64,000 nt of DNA from Bacillus sp. MM2020_4 (GCF_011250555.1 NZ_JAANMZ010000009.1:33710-97709), one strand, 5' to 3'; positions 33,308 to 43,093 are shown, counted from the first letter of the stretch. Program-made: numbers and translations. The notes: generated by a model from the letters alone, not told the origin.

Positions 33308-34144
33308 ATGGGCAAAGAGGTGAATGTACGTTCCTCATTGATAAGGTTACTTTGGCACCGGATTGAAGAAGATGACCTGCCAGGGTTAAGCGCACAATTG
33401 GCCTACTTTTTTCTTCTTTCCTTGTTTCCACTCTTAATTGTCATCTTTACGCTTTTACCATACTTCCCGATTCCCCATCAAGACATGCTGGGGATGATCA
33501 AGGATTTTGCACCGGCGGAAGCGATAGAGTTAATTGAAAAGAATGTCAATGAAATCATGACACATCGGAATGGCGGGTTGCTTTCCTTCGGGATAATCGG
33601 GACGATTTGGTCAGCCTCTAATGGAATAAATGCCGTTGTGAGGGCTTTTAATAAGGCTTACAATGTAAAGGAAAGCCGTTCATACATCGTCTCACGTGGA
33701 ATGGCGATCGTACTAACCTTTGCGATGATCTTTGTCTTTCTTCTGGCCATTGTTCTACCAATATTCGGCAGGGAAATTGGGCTTTTCTTATTTTCAAAAT
33801 TAGGATACACATCAGAATTTATTAAGATCTGGAGTACATTAAGCTGGCTCGTGAGTGCCATTATTTTATTTCTGATTTTTACAGGATTGTATTGGATTGC
33901 CCCCAATGTGCGACTGCGCTGTCGGAGTGCTTTTCCTGGAGCTATATTTGCCACTCTTGGATGGATTCTTTCGTCCATCGGCTTATCCTTTTATGTGGGT
34001 AATTTTAGTAACTATTCACTTACCTATGGCAGTATTGGAACCATTATTATTTTAATGATTTGGTTATATATTTCTGCGTTCATTATTATTATTGGCGGCG
34101 AAATTAATGCCTTCTATAGTGAAAAGAATCGGTCAAATTGCTAA
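33308..34144 (+). CDS. yfkH: YihY/BrkB family membrane protein (YfkH)
   Basis: A 278-residue protein with six hydrophobic segments and the family blocks LPGLSAQLAYFFLLSLFPLL, SNGINAVVRAFNKAYNV and the C-terminal YGSIGTIIILMIWLYISAFIIIIGGEINA. Formerly mis-annotated as ribonuclease BN. The function is unsettled. AAGGAGG precedes the ATG. Confidence 0.9.
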   Translation: MGKEVNVRSSLIRLLWHRIEEDDLPGLSAQLAYFFLLSLFPLLIVIFTLLPYFPIPHQDMLGMIKDFAPAEAIELIEKNVNEIMTHRNGGLLSFGIIGTIWSASNGINAVVRAFNKAYNVKESRSYIVSRGMAIVLTFAMIFVFLLAIVLPIFGREIGLFLFSKLGYTSEFIKIWSTLSWLVSAIILFLIFTGLYWIAPNVRLRCRSAFPGAIFATLGWILSSIGLSFYVGNFSNYSLTYGSIGTIIILMIWLYISAFIIIIGGEINAFYSEKNRSNC

Positions 34145-34222
34145 TACTTACCTTCATGAAAAAAGGTCGTTTGCCCAAACTAGGATAGAGGGGTAACCCA
34201 CCAATAAGGGAGGTTTTAGTCG

Positions 34223-34327
34223 ATGACAAAGCATACTAAAAAGGATGGAAGTACAAAGCAAAAAGGCAAAGGCAGTAAAGGAAACAAAACGTCCGGATCG
34301 GCAAATGGATCTAACGGATACCACTAA
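34223..34327 (+). CDS. Small basic Gly/Ser/Lys-rich protein, 34 residues
   Basis: A 34-codon frame (MTKHTKKDGSTKQKG..., ending NGSNGYH) behind a strong AAGGGAGG. It is hydrophilic, low-complexity and basic, like minor spore proteins. No family recognised. Confidence 0.5.
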   Translation: MTKHTKKDGSTKQKGKGSKGNKTSGSANGSNGYH

Positions 34328-34376
34328 AGCGAAAAGCGGAAGCGCACTGGTCAGCTAGGGCGCTGGTGCTTGCCAT
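34327..34376. repeat. Degenerate Bacillaceae intergenic repeat
   Basis: The stretch beginning GCGAAAAGCGGAAGCGC and continuing CTGGTCAGC resembles a short interspersed repeat often seen between genes in Bacillus relatives. This recognition is from memory; only one copy is seen here. Confidence 0.35.
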
Positions 34377-34403
34377 TTCTCTAAGTTGAAATGATATCCT
34401 ACT

Positions 34404-34437
34404 AAAAAGGCTGGGTGAATAATGCTTCACCCGGCCC
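34404..34437 (-). terminator. Terminator of zosA
   Basis: GGCTGGGTGAA/TTCACCCGGCC (one G-T pair) hairpin with a minus-strand T-tail. Confidence 0.75.
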
Positions 34438-34454
34438 ATTTAACGAATTTCCAC

Positions 34455-36371
34455 CTATGACTTTAATAATCGCAGGCTATTTAAAATGACAAGAATCGTA
34501 CTTCCTTCATGGCCAATGACCCCATAGGGCAAATCGAGCATTTGAAAGAAATTTGATGAAATCAACAGCATGATTACGGTGATAGAGAAAATGACATTTT
34601 GTTTGATGATTTTGTTCATACGCTGTGAAAGGTGGATGGCTTCAGAAATCTTCGGTAAATCATTTTTCATGAGAACAATATCAGCTGTTTCTAGAGCTAC
34701 ATCTGTCCCGCCACCCATCGCAATCCCGACATTTGCAATCGCTAATGCAGGTGCATCATTGATACCATCACCAACCATTGCAACAGTTTTATATTTTTCC
34801 TTCAGTTGTTTGAGCTGTTCCACTTTTTCTTCTGGGAGGCATTCCGCGAAAAATTCATCGACGTGACTTTCCGTAGCAATAGCACGAGCTGTTTTTTCAC
34901 TATCGCCAGTGAGCATGACGGTTCGAATACCTTGTTTCTTTAAATGGTCAATGGCAAACTTAGTTTCCTCACGAACGACATCCTTCATCGCCACCATTGC
35001 ACAAAGCTCCCCATCTATTTCAATAAACACGAGCGTATTGCCAAGACTTGCAAGGTCTTTAGCCTTTCCATCGGCAAACCGATCAACATTTTCTTTCCCA
35101 ACAAATGCTGCCTTGCCAATCTTCCACTGTTCTCCATTTACTTCTGCTTTAACACCCCAACCTGGGATATCTTCAAGGGTGTCAGGGTGAAATAGTTCTT
35201 TTTTCATATTCTTCTTCGCATAATGAACAATGGCCTGTGCCAGCGGATGGTTCGAATGACTTTCTATCGAAGCCGCTTTCCAAATGAGATTCTCTTTTTC
35301 AAGGCCTTCCTTAACAATTATTTCGGTGACTTCCGGTTTCCCTTTTGTGAGCGTACCGGTTTTATCAAAAGCGATGGCCTCTAAATGACTTAAATTTTCA
35401 AGATGCACCCCGCCCTTTACTAATATCCCATGTTTGGCTCCATTTGAAATGGCAGACAACGTAGCGGGCATGATGGAAGCGACCAGTGCACAGGGGGATG
35501 CGACCACTAATAATATCATTGCCCTGTAAAAGGATTCTTGCCAGCTCCAGCCAAGAAAGAAGTGTGGCAGGAAAAACATTGAAATCACAACAAGCAAGAC
35601 TACCTTAACGTAGGTTCCTTCAAATCGTTCAATGAACAACTGTGACGGTGACTTTTCGCTTTGAGCCGATTGAACAAGCTGAATGATTTTTTGAAAAAGA
35701 GTATCTTGACTCGACTTTGTCACCCGAACAGAAATTGAACCTGTCATATTAACGGTTCCGGCAAATACATTTGCTTCTTCCCCTTTAGAAACAGGCATTG
35801 ATTCACCTGTTATCGCTGCTTCATCAATATTGGTTTGTCCCTTGATAATCATTCCGTCTGAAGGGACACGTTCCCCTGGTTTAATGAGGATCTGATCACC
35901 GACCATTAGCTCTGAAACAGGCACCTTTTTTTCATAGCCGTTGGTGATCAGCAATGCCTCTTCCGGCTGCAGCTCCATTAACGAAGAAATTTCCTTGTGG
36001 CTTTTATTCATGGTGTAGGTTTCCATGGCACCACTGACAGCGAAAATGAAGATTAAAATAGCCCCCTCAGTCCAGTACCCGATGATAGCGGAACCAACTG
36101 CGGCAAAGATCATCAGCATCTCAACGTTCAGCTCTCTATTTTCATAGGTGGCTTCAATGCCTTCTTTTGCTTTGGCAAAACCGCCAATCACAAATGCCAA
36201 TAGGTAGGCGACGATAGAATCAGCGCCGCTTCCATACTTATCAAACAGCCAGCCAGCTAAAATCAACACCCCACTTAACCCCGCAGCGATCAATTCGAGA
36301 TGTGGTTTCATTTTTTCTATCATGCCAGTCTTCTGAATACCCTTTGCAAGAGTCTTTGCTTCGGAACTCAT
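34455..36371 (-). CDS. zosA: Heavy-metal P1B-type ATPase (ZosA-like)
   Basis: A 638-residue metal-transporting ATPase, the size of B. subtilis ZosA. It has no N-terminal metal-binding domain. The membrane metal motif is SPCAL, the phosphorylation loop is DKTGTLTKGKPE, the P1B marker SNHPLAQAI follows, and the hinge is GDGINDAPALAIANVGIAMG. ZosA imports zinc under peroxide stress; related proteins export cadmium or zinc, so the direction is not certain. A PerR/Fur-like dyad lies about 80 bases upstream. Confidence 0.87.
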   Translation of the reverse strand: MSSEAKTLAKGIQKTGMIEKMKPHLELIAAGLSGVLILAGWLFDKYGSGADSIVAYLLAFVIGGFAKAKEGIEATYENRELNVEMLMIFAAVGSAIIGYWTEGAILIFIFAVSGAMETYTMNKSHKEISSLMELQPEEALLITNGYEKKVPVSELMVGDQILIKPGERVPSDGMIIKGQTNIDEAAITGESMPVSKGEEANVFAGTVNMTGSISVRVTKSSQDTLFQKIIQLVQSAQSEKSPSQLFIERFEGTYVKVVLLVVISMFFLPHFFLGWSWQESFYRAMILLVVASPCALVASIMPATLSAISNGAKHGILVKGGVHLENLSHLEAIAFDKTGTLTKGKPEVTEIIVKEGLEKENLIWKAASIESHSNHPLAQAIVHYAKKNMKKELFHPDTLEDIPGWGVKAEVNGEQWKIGKAAFVGKENVDRFADGKAKDLASLGNTLVFIEIDGELCAMVAMKDVVREETKFAIDHLKKQGIRTVMLTGDSEKTARAIATESHVDEFFAECLPEEKVEQLKQLKEKYKTVAMVGDGINDAPALAIANVGIAMGGGTDVALETADIVLMKNDLPKISEAIHLSQRMNKIIKQNVIFSITVIMLLISSNFFQMLDLPYGVIGHEGSTILVILNSLRLLKS

Positions 36372-36448
36372 TGTTTCTCCCCCTCTGGTTCAACATTGGT
36401 AACAATCTCGACTTTGAGAAATGTCTAGCTTCAGCTTTTCTATTTCTA

Positions 36449-36467
36449 ATTGATAAAAATAATCAAT
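36449..36467. promoter_or_regulatory. Possible PerR/Fur-family operator upstream of zosA
   Basis: ATTGATAAAAATAATCAAT has 6-base inverted arms. Against the PerR consensus TTATAATNATTATAA it matches about 10 of 14 positions, counting by eye. Confidence 0.3.
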
Positions 36468-36480
36468 GTCATTACCCCTA

Positions 36481-36515
36481 AAAAACACGAAAGCTGTCAT
36501 CGAAGTGATGACAGC
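36481..36515 (-). terminator. Terminator of MFS gene
   Basis: GCTGTCATC/GATGACAGC perfect stem with a 5-base loop; the A-rich left flank is the minus-strand T-tail. Confidence 0.65.
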
Positions 36516-36603
36516 AAAAATCTCAAAAATTTATCTAGTTTATTTTCCTTAATCTTACCACATAGTCTATGCGTTAAGATATGATTTTGCTTCATTTCCA
36601 TAC

Positions 36604-37779
36604 TTACTCATTTACCGTAACCAATGACTTTTCCTTATTTAACGAGATGATTAGGAAGATAATAAAAAATAATGTACTGATTATATGAAAGAAGCTGATA
36701 TTTTTAAAATACTGAATAAAAAATCCACCCAATGTAGGGCCAATTAAACTACCCAGACTGAAAAAGATCCCACACAGTAAATTTCCGGTTGGAAATAATT
36801 TTTTCGGCATTAAGTCTGCCATATAGGAAATACCAAGTGAGAATGTGGAGCCCACACACATTCCTGCAACAAATAAACAGACAGCCAGCAAGAAAAAGGA
36901 TTGTTCAAAGAAACTCGCAGCTGTAAAGCAAATGGACCCAAGAAATAGGATAGTGATTAGAATAGTCCTTCGTCCCAATTTATCACTTAACATACCTAAT
37001 GGCAGCTGAAATACAATCGCACCAATGGCAAAGGATGCTAAAAGAATCGAAACATTCTTCACATCGATGCCGATCCTTAATGCATATACTGGAAAACTTC
37101 CATTTAGAGATGACTCTAATACACCATAGGCAAGTGTGGGCAGAAAGGCAGCCCATCCGTATTTCCATGCTTGTGAAAATCGCTTTATCGTGGCAGTGAA
37201 GGAATGGACCATTATTTCTTGATCCGGAAGTTCATTTTTAAGGGCAAACAGGAAGACCCATCCCACCAAACATAAAGCAGAAGATAGCATGAATGGAAGG
37301 GCCTCATTAACATTAACCAATGGCGTCATTAATGGTCCGGTGGCAAATCCTATCCCAAAAAATAATCCATAGAGCGAAAGATTTCTTCCCCGCCTCTTTT
37401 CGGGTGAAAAGGAAGTAATCCACGTCTGTGTAGCAAAATGCAAGGCATGATCGCCAATTCCGATGAAAAGCCTTAAAATAAACCAAAACCAAAATGTTTT
37501 CCACAACGGAAACAATGCCAATGAGACAATTACCATTAAGCCACCGAAAATGATTATGGGCTTATAGCCAAATTTCCGAAGAGGTTGCTCCATAAATGGG
37601 GATACTAAAAGTATTCCTATGTATAGTGCCGTCGCATTTAATCCGTTTAATGATGAGGAAATGCCACTATGTTCAAAAATAACTGCTATTAGTGGGAGGA
37701 GCATTCCTTGACTAAACCCCGAGACCGCCACAATACTAACTAATATCCAAAATCTAAAATTCGTATTAACGTTTATCAT
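36604..37779 (-). CDS. MFS transporter (YfkF-like)
   Basis: A 391-residue transporter with about 12 membrane segments and the loop motif LGMLSDKLGRRTILI. Its size and position next to the CAX exchanger match B. subtilis YfkF, an uncharacterised putative exporter; this is positional inference. It is transcribed divergently from the exchanger gene. Confidence 0.82.
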   Translation of the reverse strand: MINVNTNFRFWILVSIVAVSGFSQGMLLPLIAVIFEHSGISSSLNGLNATALYIGILLVSPFMEQPLRKFGYKPIIIFGGLMVIVSLALFPLWKTFWFWFILRLFIGIGDHALHFATQTWITSFSPEKRRGRNLSLYGLFFGIGFATGPLMTPLVNVNEALPFMLSSALCLVGWVFLFALKNELPDQEIMVHSFTATIKRFSQAWKYGWAAFLPTLAYGVLESSLNGSFPVYALRIGIDVKNVSILLASFAIGAIVFQLPLGMLSDKLGRRTILITILFLGSICFTAASFFEQSFFLLAVCLFVAGMCVGSTFSLGISYMADLMPKKLFPTGNLLCGIFFSLGSLIGPTLGGFFIQYFKNISFFHIISTLFFIIFLIISLNKEKSLVTVNE

Positions 37780-37970
37780 TTTTTACCTCTAGAAAAAATA
37801 ATTTGGTTGAGTATTAATTATCAATTATTTATTATAACAAGATAAGGGCTCTTTTGGTTGAAAATGAATTATTTTCCTGCTTCGTTATGCAGATGGTATA
37901 GGGACTAGCGGAAACAAATAAAGGGAAGTAAAAGGGAAGAGTATAAAAAATGAAAAGTGGAGGGATGGCA

Positions 37971-39029
37971 TTGGCTAATAAAGTCTTTATGCTGCTAACA
38001 TTTATCGGAGTTCCCCTGTCAGTCATCGGAACACTGATGCAGTGGCCAAGTATTATTCTATTTATTCTTTATTGTTTAACGATTATTGCGTTATCAAGCT
38101 ATATGGGGAGGGCAACTGAAAGTCTTGCTATTGTTGCGGGCCCACGCATTGGAGGTCTTTTAAATGCAACCTTTGGAAATGCGGTAGAGCTGATTATATC
38201 TGTTTTTTCGCTAAAAGCAGGACTAGTGGGCATTGTTCTTGCCTCATTAACCGGTTCCGTCCTTGGAAACCTGCTATTGGTTGCCGGACTTTCTTTTTTT
38301 GTTGGCGGACTAAAATTCAAGCGGCAGGAATTTAATGTATTTGACGCACGGCACAATTCCGGCCTGCTGATGTTTGCAGTGATGATTGCCTTTGTTATTC
38401 CAGAGGTATTTTCGATAAATATGAATGAAGCAAAAACTTTTTCCCTAAGTATTGGGATCTCGATCATTTTAATTCTCCTTTATCTAGCAGCATTATTTTT
38501 TAAACTTGTTACCCATAGAGGGGTTTATCAAACAGAAACGGAAAAGGTTGGTCACGAAGACGAGGAACCGGAATGGGGAAAGGGGAAGGCCATCGGGGTT
38601 CTATTGGTTGCAACGTTAGCTGTGGCCTATATTTCAGAACATCTCGTTCATACCTTCGAATATGTGGGAGAGACGTTCGGTTGGTCAGAGCTATTCATTG
38701 GGGTCATCATTGTAGCTATCGTCGGAAATGCGGCAGAACATGCATCCGCCGTTTTGATGGCATTCAAAAATAAAATGGATATTGCAGTTGAAATTGCCAT
38801 CGGCTCAACCTTACAAGTGGCCATGTTCGTCTTACCCGTCCTGGTCCTGATTTCGCTCTTCTTTGAGCAATCAATGCCGCTGGTATTCAGCTGGCAGGAA
38901 TTAATTGCAATGGTCTCATCAGTCCTACTGATGGTTGTCATCTCAAATGACGGGGAATCCAACTGGTTCGAAGGACTAACACTGCTCGCAGCCTACGTAA
39001 TAATGGGAATCGGCTTCTTTCTACTATAA
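37971..39029 (+). CDS. yfkE: Calcium/proton exchanger, CAX family (YfkE/ChaA)
   Basis: A 352-residue antiporter with 11 hydrophobic segments. The two CAX ion-binding repeats are visible: GGLLNATFGNAVELIIS and VGNAAEHASAVLMAF. It exports Ca2+ in exchange for protons, as shown for YfkE of B. subtilis. The start is uncertain: TTG 37971 has GGAGGG at a good distance, while the in-frame ATGs at 37950 and 37965 are poorly placed. Confidence 0.92.
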   Translation: MANKVFMLLTFIGVPLSVIGTLMQWPSIILFILYCLTIIALSSYMGRATESLAIVAGPRIGGLLNATFGNAVELIISVFSLKAGLVGIVLASLTGSVLGNLLLVAGLSFFVGGLKFKRQEFNVFDARHNSGLLMFAVMIAFVIPEVFSINMNEAKTFSLSIGISIILILLYLAALFFKLVTHRGVYQTETEKVGHEDEEPEWGKGKAIGVLLVATLAVAYISEHLVHTFEYVGETFGWSELFIGVIIVAIVGNAAEHASAVLMAFKNKMDIAVEIAIGSTLQVAMFVLPVLVLISLFFEQSMPLVFSWQELIAMVSSVLLMVVISNDGESNWFEGLTLLAAYVIMGIGFFLL

Positions 39030-39454
39030 GAAAGGTCGAAATACCATTATGGGTGTCAGGCACCAATTAAGAAACAAAAAGAAGACTCAAGGCCTAATGG
39101 TCTAGAGTCTTCTTTTTGTTTCAAAGTATTCTAATGTTTGAAATGTACGGGGTAATTCTTCATTATTGTGCTATAATGTAACCGTTATTTGGGTTTATAA
39201 ATCAATCGCTTTCTTTGGGTCCATCAATCACCAACCTTCATGTTAATTTAGACTGCGAAAAACACGAGTGTTGAAGGTAAATATAAGACGGGAATCCCAA
39301 CCTCCTTAAAGATAATTAAGTAACTTGTTAGCTGATTGATTACAGCCCTCCTTTTTTGAAAGGTTAAGTATAGTATAATCCTAAAATAGAGTTTTGTAAA
39401 TAATCAGATTATTACATTTCTATTACGTTTTTACCTATTATAAAGGAGCGACAA
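39030..39454. other. Intergenic region with terminator and short repeat
   Basis: Contains the repeat-like GGTGTCAGGCACC (39050), a long perfect terminator (39071-39122) and TATAAT-like boxes near 39170 and 39374. ACCTTCA/TGAAGGT inverted arms lie near 39234-39282. No gene seen. Confidence 0.6.
39071..39122. terminator. Terminator of yfkE
   Basis: GAAACAAAAAGAAGACTC pairs fully with GAGTCTTCTTTTTGTTTC across a loop of about 16 bases. Confidence 0.85.
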
Positions 39455-40072
39455 ATGAAATTTTTTATTAGATTTTTATTTTTTATTATTGGGCTAACGA
39501 TTATGACTTTTGGGGTTTGTATGACCATTAAAGTGGCTGATATTGGTGTAGGAGCCTGGGATGCCTTGAACGTCGTGCTAACGGAGAAGGTGGGGCTATC
39601 CGTCGGCAAATGGGTGATGATTGACGGGGCCATTTTAATTTTTGTTAATGCCCTGTTAGTAAAAAGGAGACCCGATTTTCTTTCCTTTTTAACAATCATT
39701 GTCATCGGTTCTTTAGTAGATTTTTGGCTTATGACTGTTTTTGATCTGTTTACGGTGAACCCATTTATCGCCAAATTAGGCATGCTGCTCGCTGGCATCT
39801 TAATTATTGGATTTGGAGCATCCATCTATTTGCAAGCAAAGTTCCCGCAAAGTCCGATTGACAATTTTATGTTAGCAATAAAAGAACGTTTCAACGTGAA
39901 CCTGATGATGGCCAAAACAATTGGTGAAATTACTGCCTTAATTCCGGCATTTATTTTAAAAGGGCCAATTTCTTACGGAACCATTATTATTACTTTTACA
40001 GTAGGTCCGGCGATTCAACTGTTTTTTCCATACTTTGAAAAATTAATGCACCGCCTTCAGTTAAAATATTGA
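39455..40072 (+). CDS. YczE/YitT-type membrane protein
   Basis: A 205-residue protein with five hydrophobic segments. The pattern GVCMTIKVADIGVGAWDALNVVL, with the later ASIYLQAKFPQSPIDNFMLAI, is that of the YczE/YyaS/YitT-like family. YczE of B. subtilis has been tied to surfactin production indirectly; the molecular role is unknown. GGAGCGAC precedes the ATG. Confidence 0.8.
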   Translation: MKFFIRFLFFIIGLTIMTFGVCMTIKVADIGVGAWDALNVVLTEKVGLSVGKWVMIDGAILIFVNALLVKRRPDFLSFLTIIVIGSLVDFWLMTVFDLFTVNPFIAKLGMLLAGILIIGFGASIYLQAKFPQSPIDNFMLAIKERFNVNLMMAKTIGEITALIPAFILKGPISYGTIIITFTVGPAIQLFFPYFEKLMHRLQLKY

Positions 40073-40184
40073 GTTTTAGTTAGGCGAAATTTAGAAAAAA
40101 ATTTCTGGAATGGATAATATGAATGAACTCCGAAAAAACTACGTAGAGACATTATTACTGCTACTAGTGAAAGGAGTTTACCCT

Positions 40185-41006
40185 GTGAAGAAACATATTT
40201 CTTTACTTTTGACACTGCTATTAATGCTTTCCTTTATTCCGTCTGCTTTCGCCCACAAAGCGGCGGTGAAAAAGGCACCAGCACCAGCTTCAGTGAAATA
40301 TCAAGTTCCTGCCTCAGTTCGGAACATTTCGAAGGAAAATACGTATCCGAATTCAACGCAGAATTTGCCTTTACTGAAGCCAAGCGATTTAACCAAAAAG
40401 TTAATAAACTCATCAAAAGAAAAAATTGAAAACCCTGATTTAATCCGAATGCTCAATGAGTCAAGTATTAACAGTACCCCATTTGCTGTTGGATATCGTG
40501 CGATTATCTACCTTGGCCAATGGCCGTTGAACTATGAATCATCGGAAACTTCGCCAAATTGGGAGTACCAAAAAATAAATACGAATTACTTTGATAATCG
40601 CGGTGGAAAAGTGCCATATCAAATAAAGTATGTGCAGGAGTCACAAAAGATTATCCGAGGCGGATTGACAGCTAAAATTGCCAATGCAGAAGATGTAAAA
40701 AAGATGATGCTCCTAAAGGCGATGGAAAAGACCCATCTGCCGCTCGCGTTTGAAACAATTATCGGAGCAGGTACGAAAAATGATCATATTTATAACATCC
40801 CTGCAAATCGTCTGGGCTATTTATATGCTTATGCACCAGGTGTCAATGAAAAGGGTAAAGTAACCTACGGTGAAGTGTATTTGATGCTAAAAGGCAGTAA
40901 AAAGTTTATTGTCGTGAAAAACGTTACCTCACAAGGGATTGGTGCCTGGATCCCTGTCCAGGATTATGTATCATTTGGTTTCGCTGCATCAGAACGGCCA
41001 CGATAA
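40185..41006 (+). CDS. yfkD: YfkD-family exported protein
   Basis: A secreted protein of 273 residues. A GTG start at 40185 with AAAGGAG 8 bases upstream gives a clean signal peptide (KKHISLLLTLLLMLSFIPSAFA). The frame is open 25 codons further, but that would put charged residues before the signal. The mature part has the YfkD-type blocks FAVGYRAIIYLGQWPLNYES and NRLGYLYAYAPGVNEKG. Function unknown. Gene order with yfkE agrees with B. subtilis. Confidence 0.85.
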   Translation: MKKHISLLLTLLLMLSFIPSAFAHKAAVKKAPAPASVKYQVPASVRNISKENTYPNSTQNLPLLKPSDLTKKLINSSKEKIENPDLIRMLNESSINSTPFAVGYRAIIYLGQWPLNYESSETSPNWEYQKINTNYFDNRGGKVPYQIKYVQESQKIIRGGLTAKIANAEDVKKMMLLKAMEKTHLPLAFETIIGAGTKNDHIYNIPANRLGYLYAYAPGVNEKGKVTYGEVYLMLKGSKKFIVVKNVTSQGIGAWIPVQDYVSFGFAASERPR

Positions 41007-41019
41007 TTTTGGACGTAGG

Positions 41020-41045
41020 GACTCCTGGCAACAGGGGTCTTTTTG
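41020..41045 (+). terminator. Terminator of yfkD
   Basis: GACTCCTG/CAGGGGTC stem (one G-T) with a GCAA loop, then TTTTTG. Confidence 0.7.
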
Positions 41046-41140
41046 TTTTATAAAAAGTAGGACATACTATAGGACATACTATTTGTCAAAGCTTCCATTT
41101 TTCGATAGGATGAATACGGTAATGAAAGGAGCGATATAGC

Positions 41141-41341
41141 TTGGGCAGTCCGATTCAAGAAAAAAATTCACAGGTCGATTTTTTAAAACAGCGCTTAAAT
41201 ATGTTTATTGATGTGCTAGATGCCATTGATCCGGAAGATGCGAACCTTGAAGATATTGACCGTTTAATTTCGATGCTTGATGATATGGAATCAAAATGCA
41301 GAGAATTTAATAATCGTGAAGCAAGTGAGTCTGTTAAATAG
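41141..41341 (+). CDS. SE1561 family small protein
   Basis: A 66-residue acidic helical protein (QVDFLKQRLNMFIDVLDAIDPED, NLEDIDRLISMLDDMESKC) matching the SE1561 family of Firmicutes. Function unknown. TTG start with AAAGGAG about 10 bases ahead. Confidence 0.75.
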   Translation: MGSPIQEKNSQVDFLKQRLNMFIDVLDAIDPEDANLEDIDRLISMLDDMESKCREFNNREASESVK

Positions 41342-41356
41342 CAGACTCTTTTTTTA
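41327..41356 (+). terminator. Terminator overlapping SE1561 stop
   Basis: GAGTCTG/CAGACTC stem with an 8-base loop containing the stop codon, followed by eight T. Confidence 0.85.
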
Positions 41357-41504
41357 CGGGGAAAATCTGGGGTAAAATGCCATGTATTCGCTTGCAAGCT
41401 TATCCTTTATATCTAGTGATTATAGGAGTATAATGTAGACGTGCAAAAAGTTGTAATATTATAAAAAGAATAATGTGGGGAACAAAGGGAAAGGGGTACT
41501 CGAA

Positions 41505-43049
41505 TTGAATATTGAAAAATTCCAGGAAAGCATGTACAAGCTTGTAGTTGAAACTTCCACTAAACTACCAAAAGACGTTCGCCGGGCTGTATTGGCTGCA
41601 AAAGAGCAGGAAAATGCAGGAACGAGTGCAGCGATGAGTCTTGCCACCATCACGAACAACATAAAAATGGCGGATGATCAAGTTTCACCAATCTGCCAAG
41701 ATACCGGATTACCAACATTTAAAATTAAAACACCAGTTGGTGTGAATCAATTAGAATTAAAAGAAGCCATTCGTAATGCGATTGTCCAAGCTACAAAAGA
41801 AGGAAAATTACGTCCAAACTCTGTTGACTCTTTAACAGGTAAAAACAGTGGTGATAATCTTGGTGCAGGCGTGCCAGTTATCAAATTTGACCAATGGGAA
41901 AAAGATTATATTGACGTCCGCTTGATCTTAAAAGGCGGCGGCTGTGAAAATAAAAACATTCAATATAGCCTGCCATGTGAGCTCGAAGGACTGGGACGTG
42001 CGGGCCGTGATCTTGATGGCATCCGTAAATGTATCATGCATTCCGTATACCAAGCGCAGGGACAAGGCTGCAGCGCAGGTTTCATCGGTGTCGGCATCGG
42101 CGGTGACCGTTCATCGGGCTATGATTTAGCAAAAGAACAATTATTCCGATCTGTTGAAGATGTCAATCCAAATGAAGATCTTCGGCGGTTAGAAGAGTAT
42201 GTCATGGAAAATGCTAATAAACTCGGTATCGGCACAATGGGCTTTGGCGGGGAAGCAACACTGCTTGGCTGTAAAGTTGGTGTCATGAACCGAATTCCTG
42301 CCAGCTTCTACGTATCCGTTGCCTATAACTGCTGGGCGTTCCGTCGTCTAGGTGTCAGCGTTGATGCTGTTAGCGGGGAAATTAATGAGTGGGCCTACCA
42401 AGATGGTGAGTTCATTGATTTTGCTCAAACGGAGGCTGAAAAGGAAACAGCTGCTGCCTCCTCCGAAGAAGTGATTTCTTTAGAGGCACCAATCACTGAA
42501 GAAAAGATTCGCTCGTTAAAGGTTGGTGACGTTGTTCAAATTAACGGCTTAATGTATACTGGCCGCGATGCGATCCATAAGTATTTAAGTGACCATGATG
42601 CACCAGTTGATCTTACTGGTCAAGTTATTTACCACTGTGGTCCAGTAATGTTAAAGGACGAAGCTGGCGAATGGCATGTGAAGGCTGCAGGTCCGACCAC
42701 AAGTATTCGTGAGGAGCCCTATCAAGGCGATATCATGAAGAAGTTCGGTATCCGCGCTGTTATCGGTAAAGGCGGCATGGGGCCGCGGACATTAGCTGCA
42801 TTGGAAGAGCATGGCGGAGTATATTTGAATGCTATCGGTGGTGCGGCCCAATATTATGCTGATTGTATCAAAGGCGTCGAGGGCGTTGATTTGATGCAAT
42901 TTGGTATTCCAGAAGCCATGTGGCACTTACGCGTCGAAGGCTTCACAGCCGTTGTAACAATGGACTCACACGGAAACAGCCTGCACGCTGACGTCGATAA
43001 ATCTTCATTAGAAAAGTTAGCCCAATTTAAGGAATCGGTTTTTAAATAA
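41505..43049 (+). CDS. fumA: Class I (Fe-S) fumarate hydratase
   Basis: A 514-residue iron-sulphur fumarase interconverting fumarate and malate. The N-terminal alpha domain has SPICQDTGLPTF (cluster cysteine), QGQGCSAGFIGVGIGGDR and LGIGTMGFGG. The C-terminal beta domain follows after about residue 330 (YHCGPVMLKDE, GKGGMG, GGAAQYYAD). TTG 41505 has AAAGGGG at a good distance; the frame is open from 41475. The oxygen-sensitive class I enzyme probably complements the usual class II FumC. Confidence 0.93.
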   Translation: MNIEKFQESMYKLVVETSTKLPKDVRRAVLAAKEQENAGTSAAMSLATITNNIKMADDQVSPICQDTGLPTFKIKTPVGVNQLELKEAIRNAIVQATKEGKLRPNSVDSLTGKNSGDNLGAGVPVIKFDQWEKDYIDVRLILKGGGCENKNIQYSLPCELEGLGRAGRDLDGIRKCIMHSVYQAQGQGCSAGFIGVGIGGDRSSGYDLAKEQLFRSVEDVNPNEDLRRLEEYVMENANKLGIGTMGFGGEATLLGCKVGVMNRIPASFYVSVAYNCWAFRRLGVSVDAVSGEINEWAYQDGEFIDFAQTEAEKETAAASSEEVISLEAPITEEKIRSLKVGDVVQINGLMYTGRDAIHKYLSDHDAPVDLTGQVIYHCGPVMLKDEAGEWHVKAAGPTTSIREEPYQGDIMKKFGIRAVIGKGGMGPRTLAALEEHGGVYLNAIGGAAQYYADCIKGVEGVDLMQFGIPEAMWHLRVEGFTAVVTMDSHGNSLHADVDKSSLEKLAQFKESVFK

Positions 43050-43058
43050 GAATTTGAA

Positions 43059-43093
43059 GGATAGACGCTCGATGGTGGCGTCTATCCTTTTTT
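43059..43093 (+). terminator. Terminator of fumarase gene
   Basis: GGATAGACGC/GCGTCTATCC perfect stem, then TTTTTT. Confidence 0.9.
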
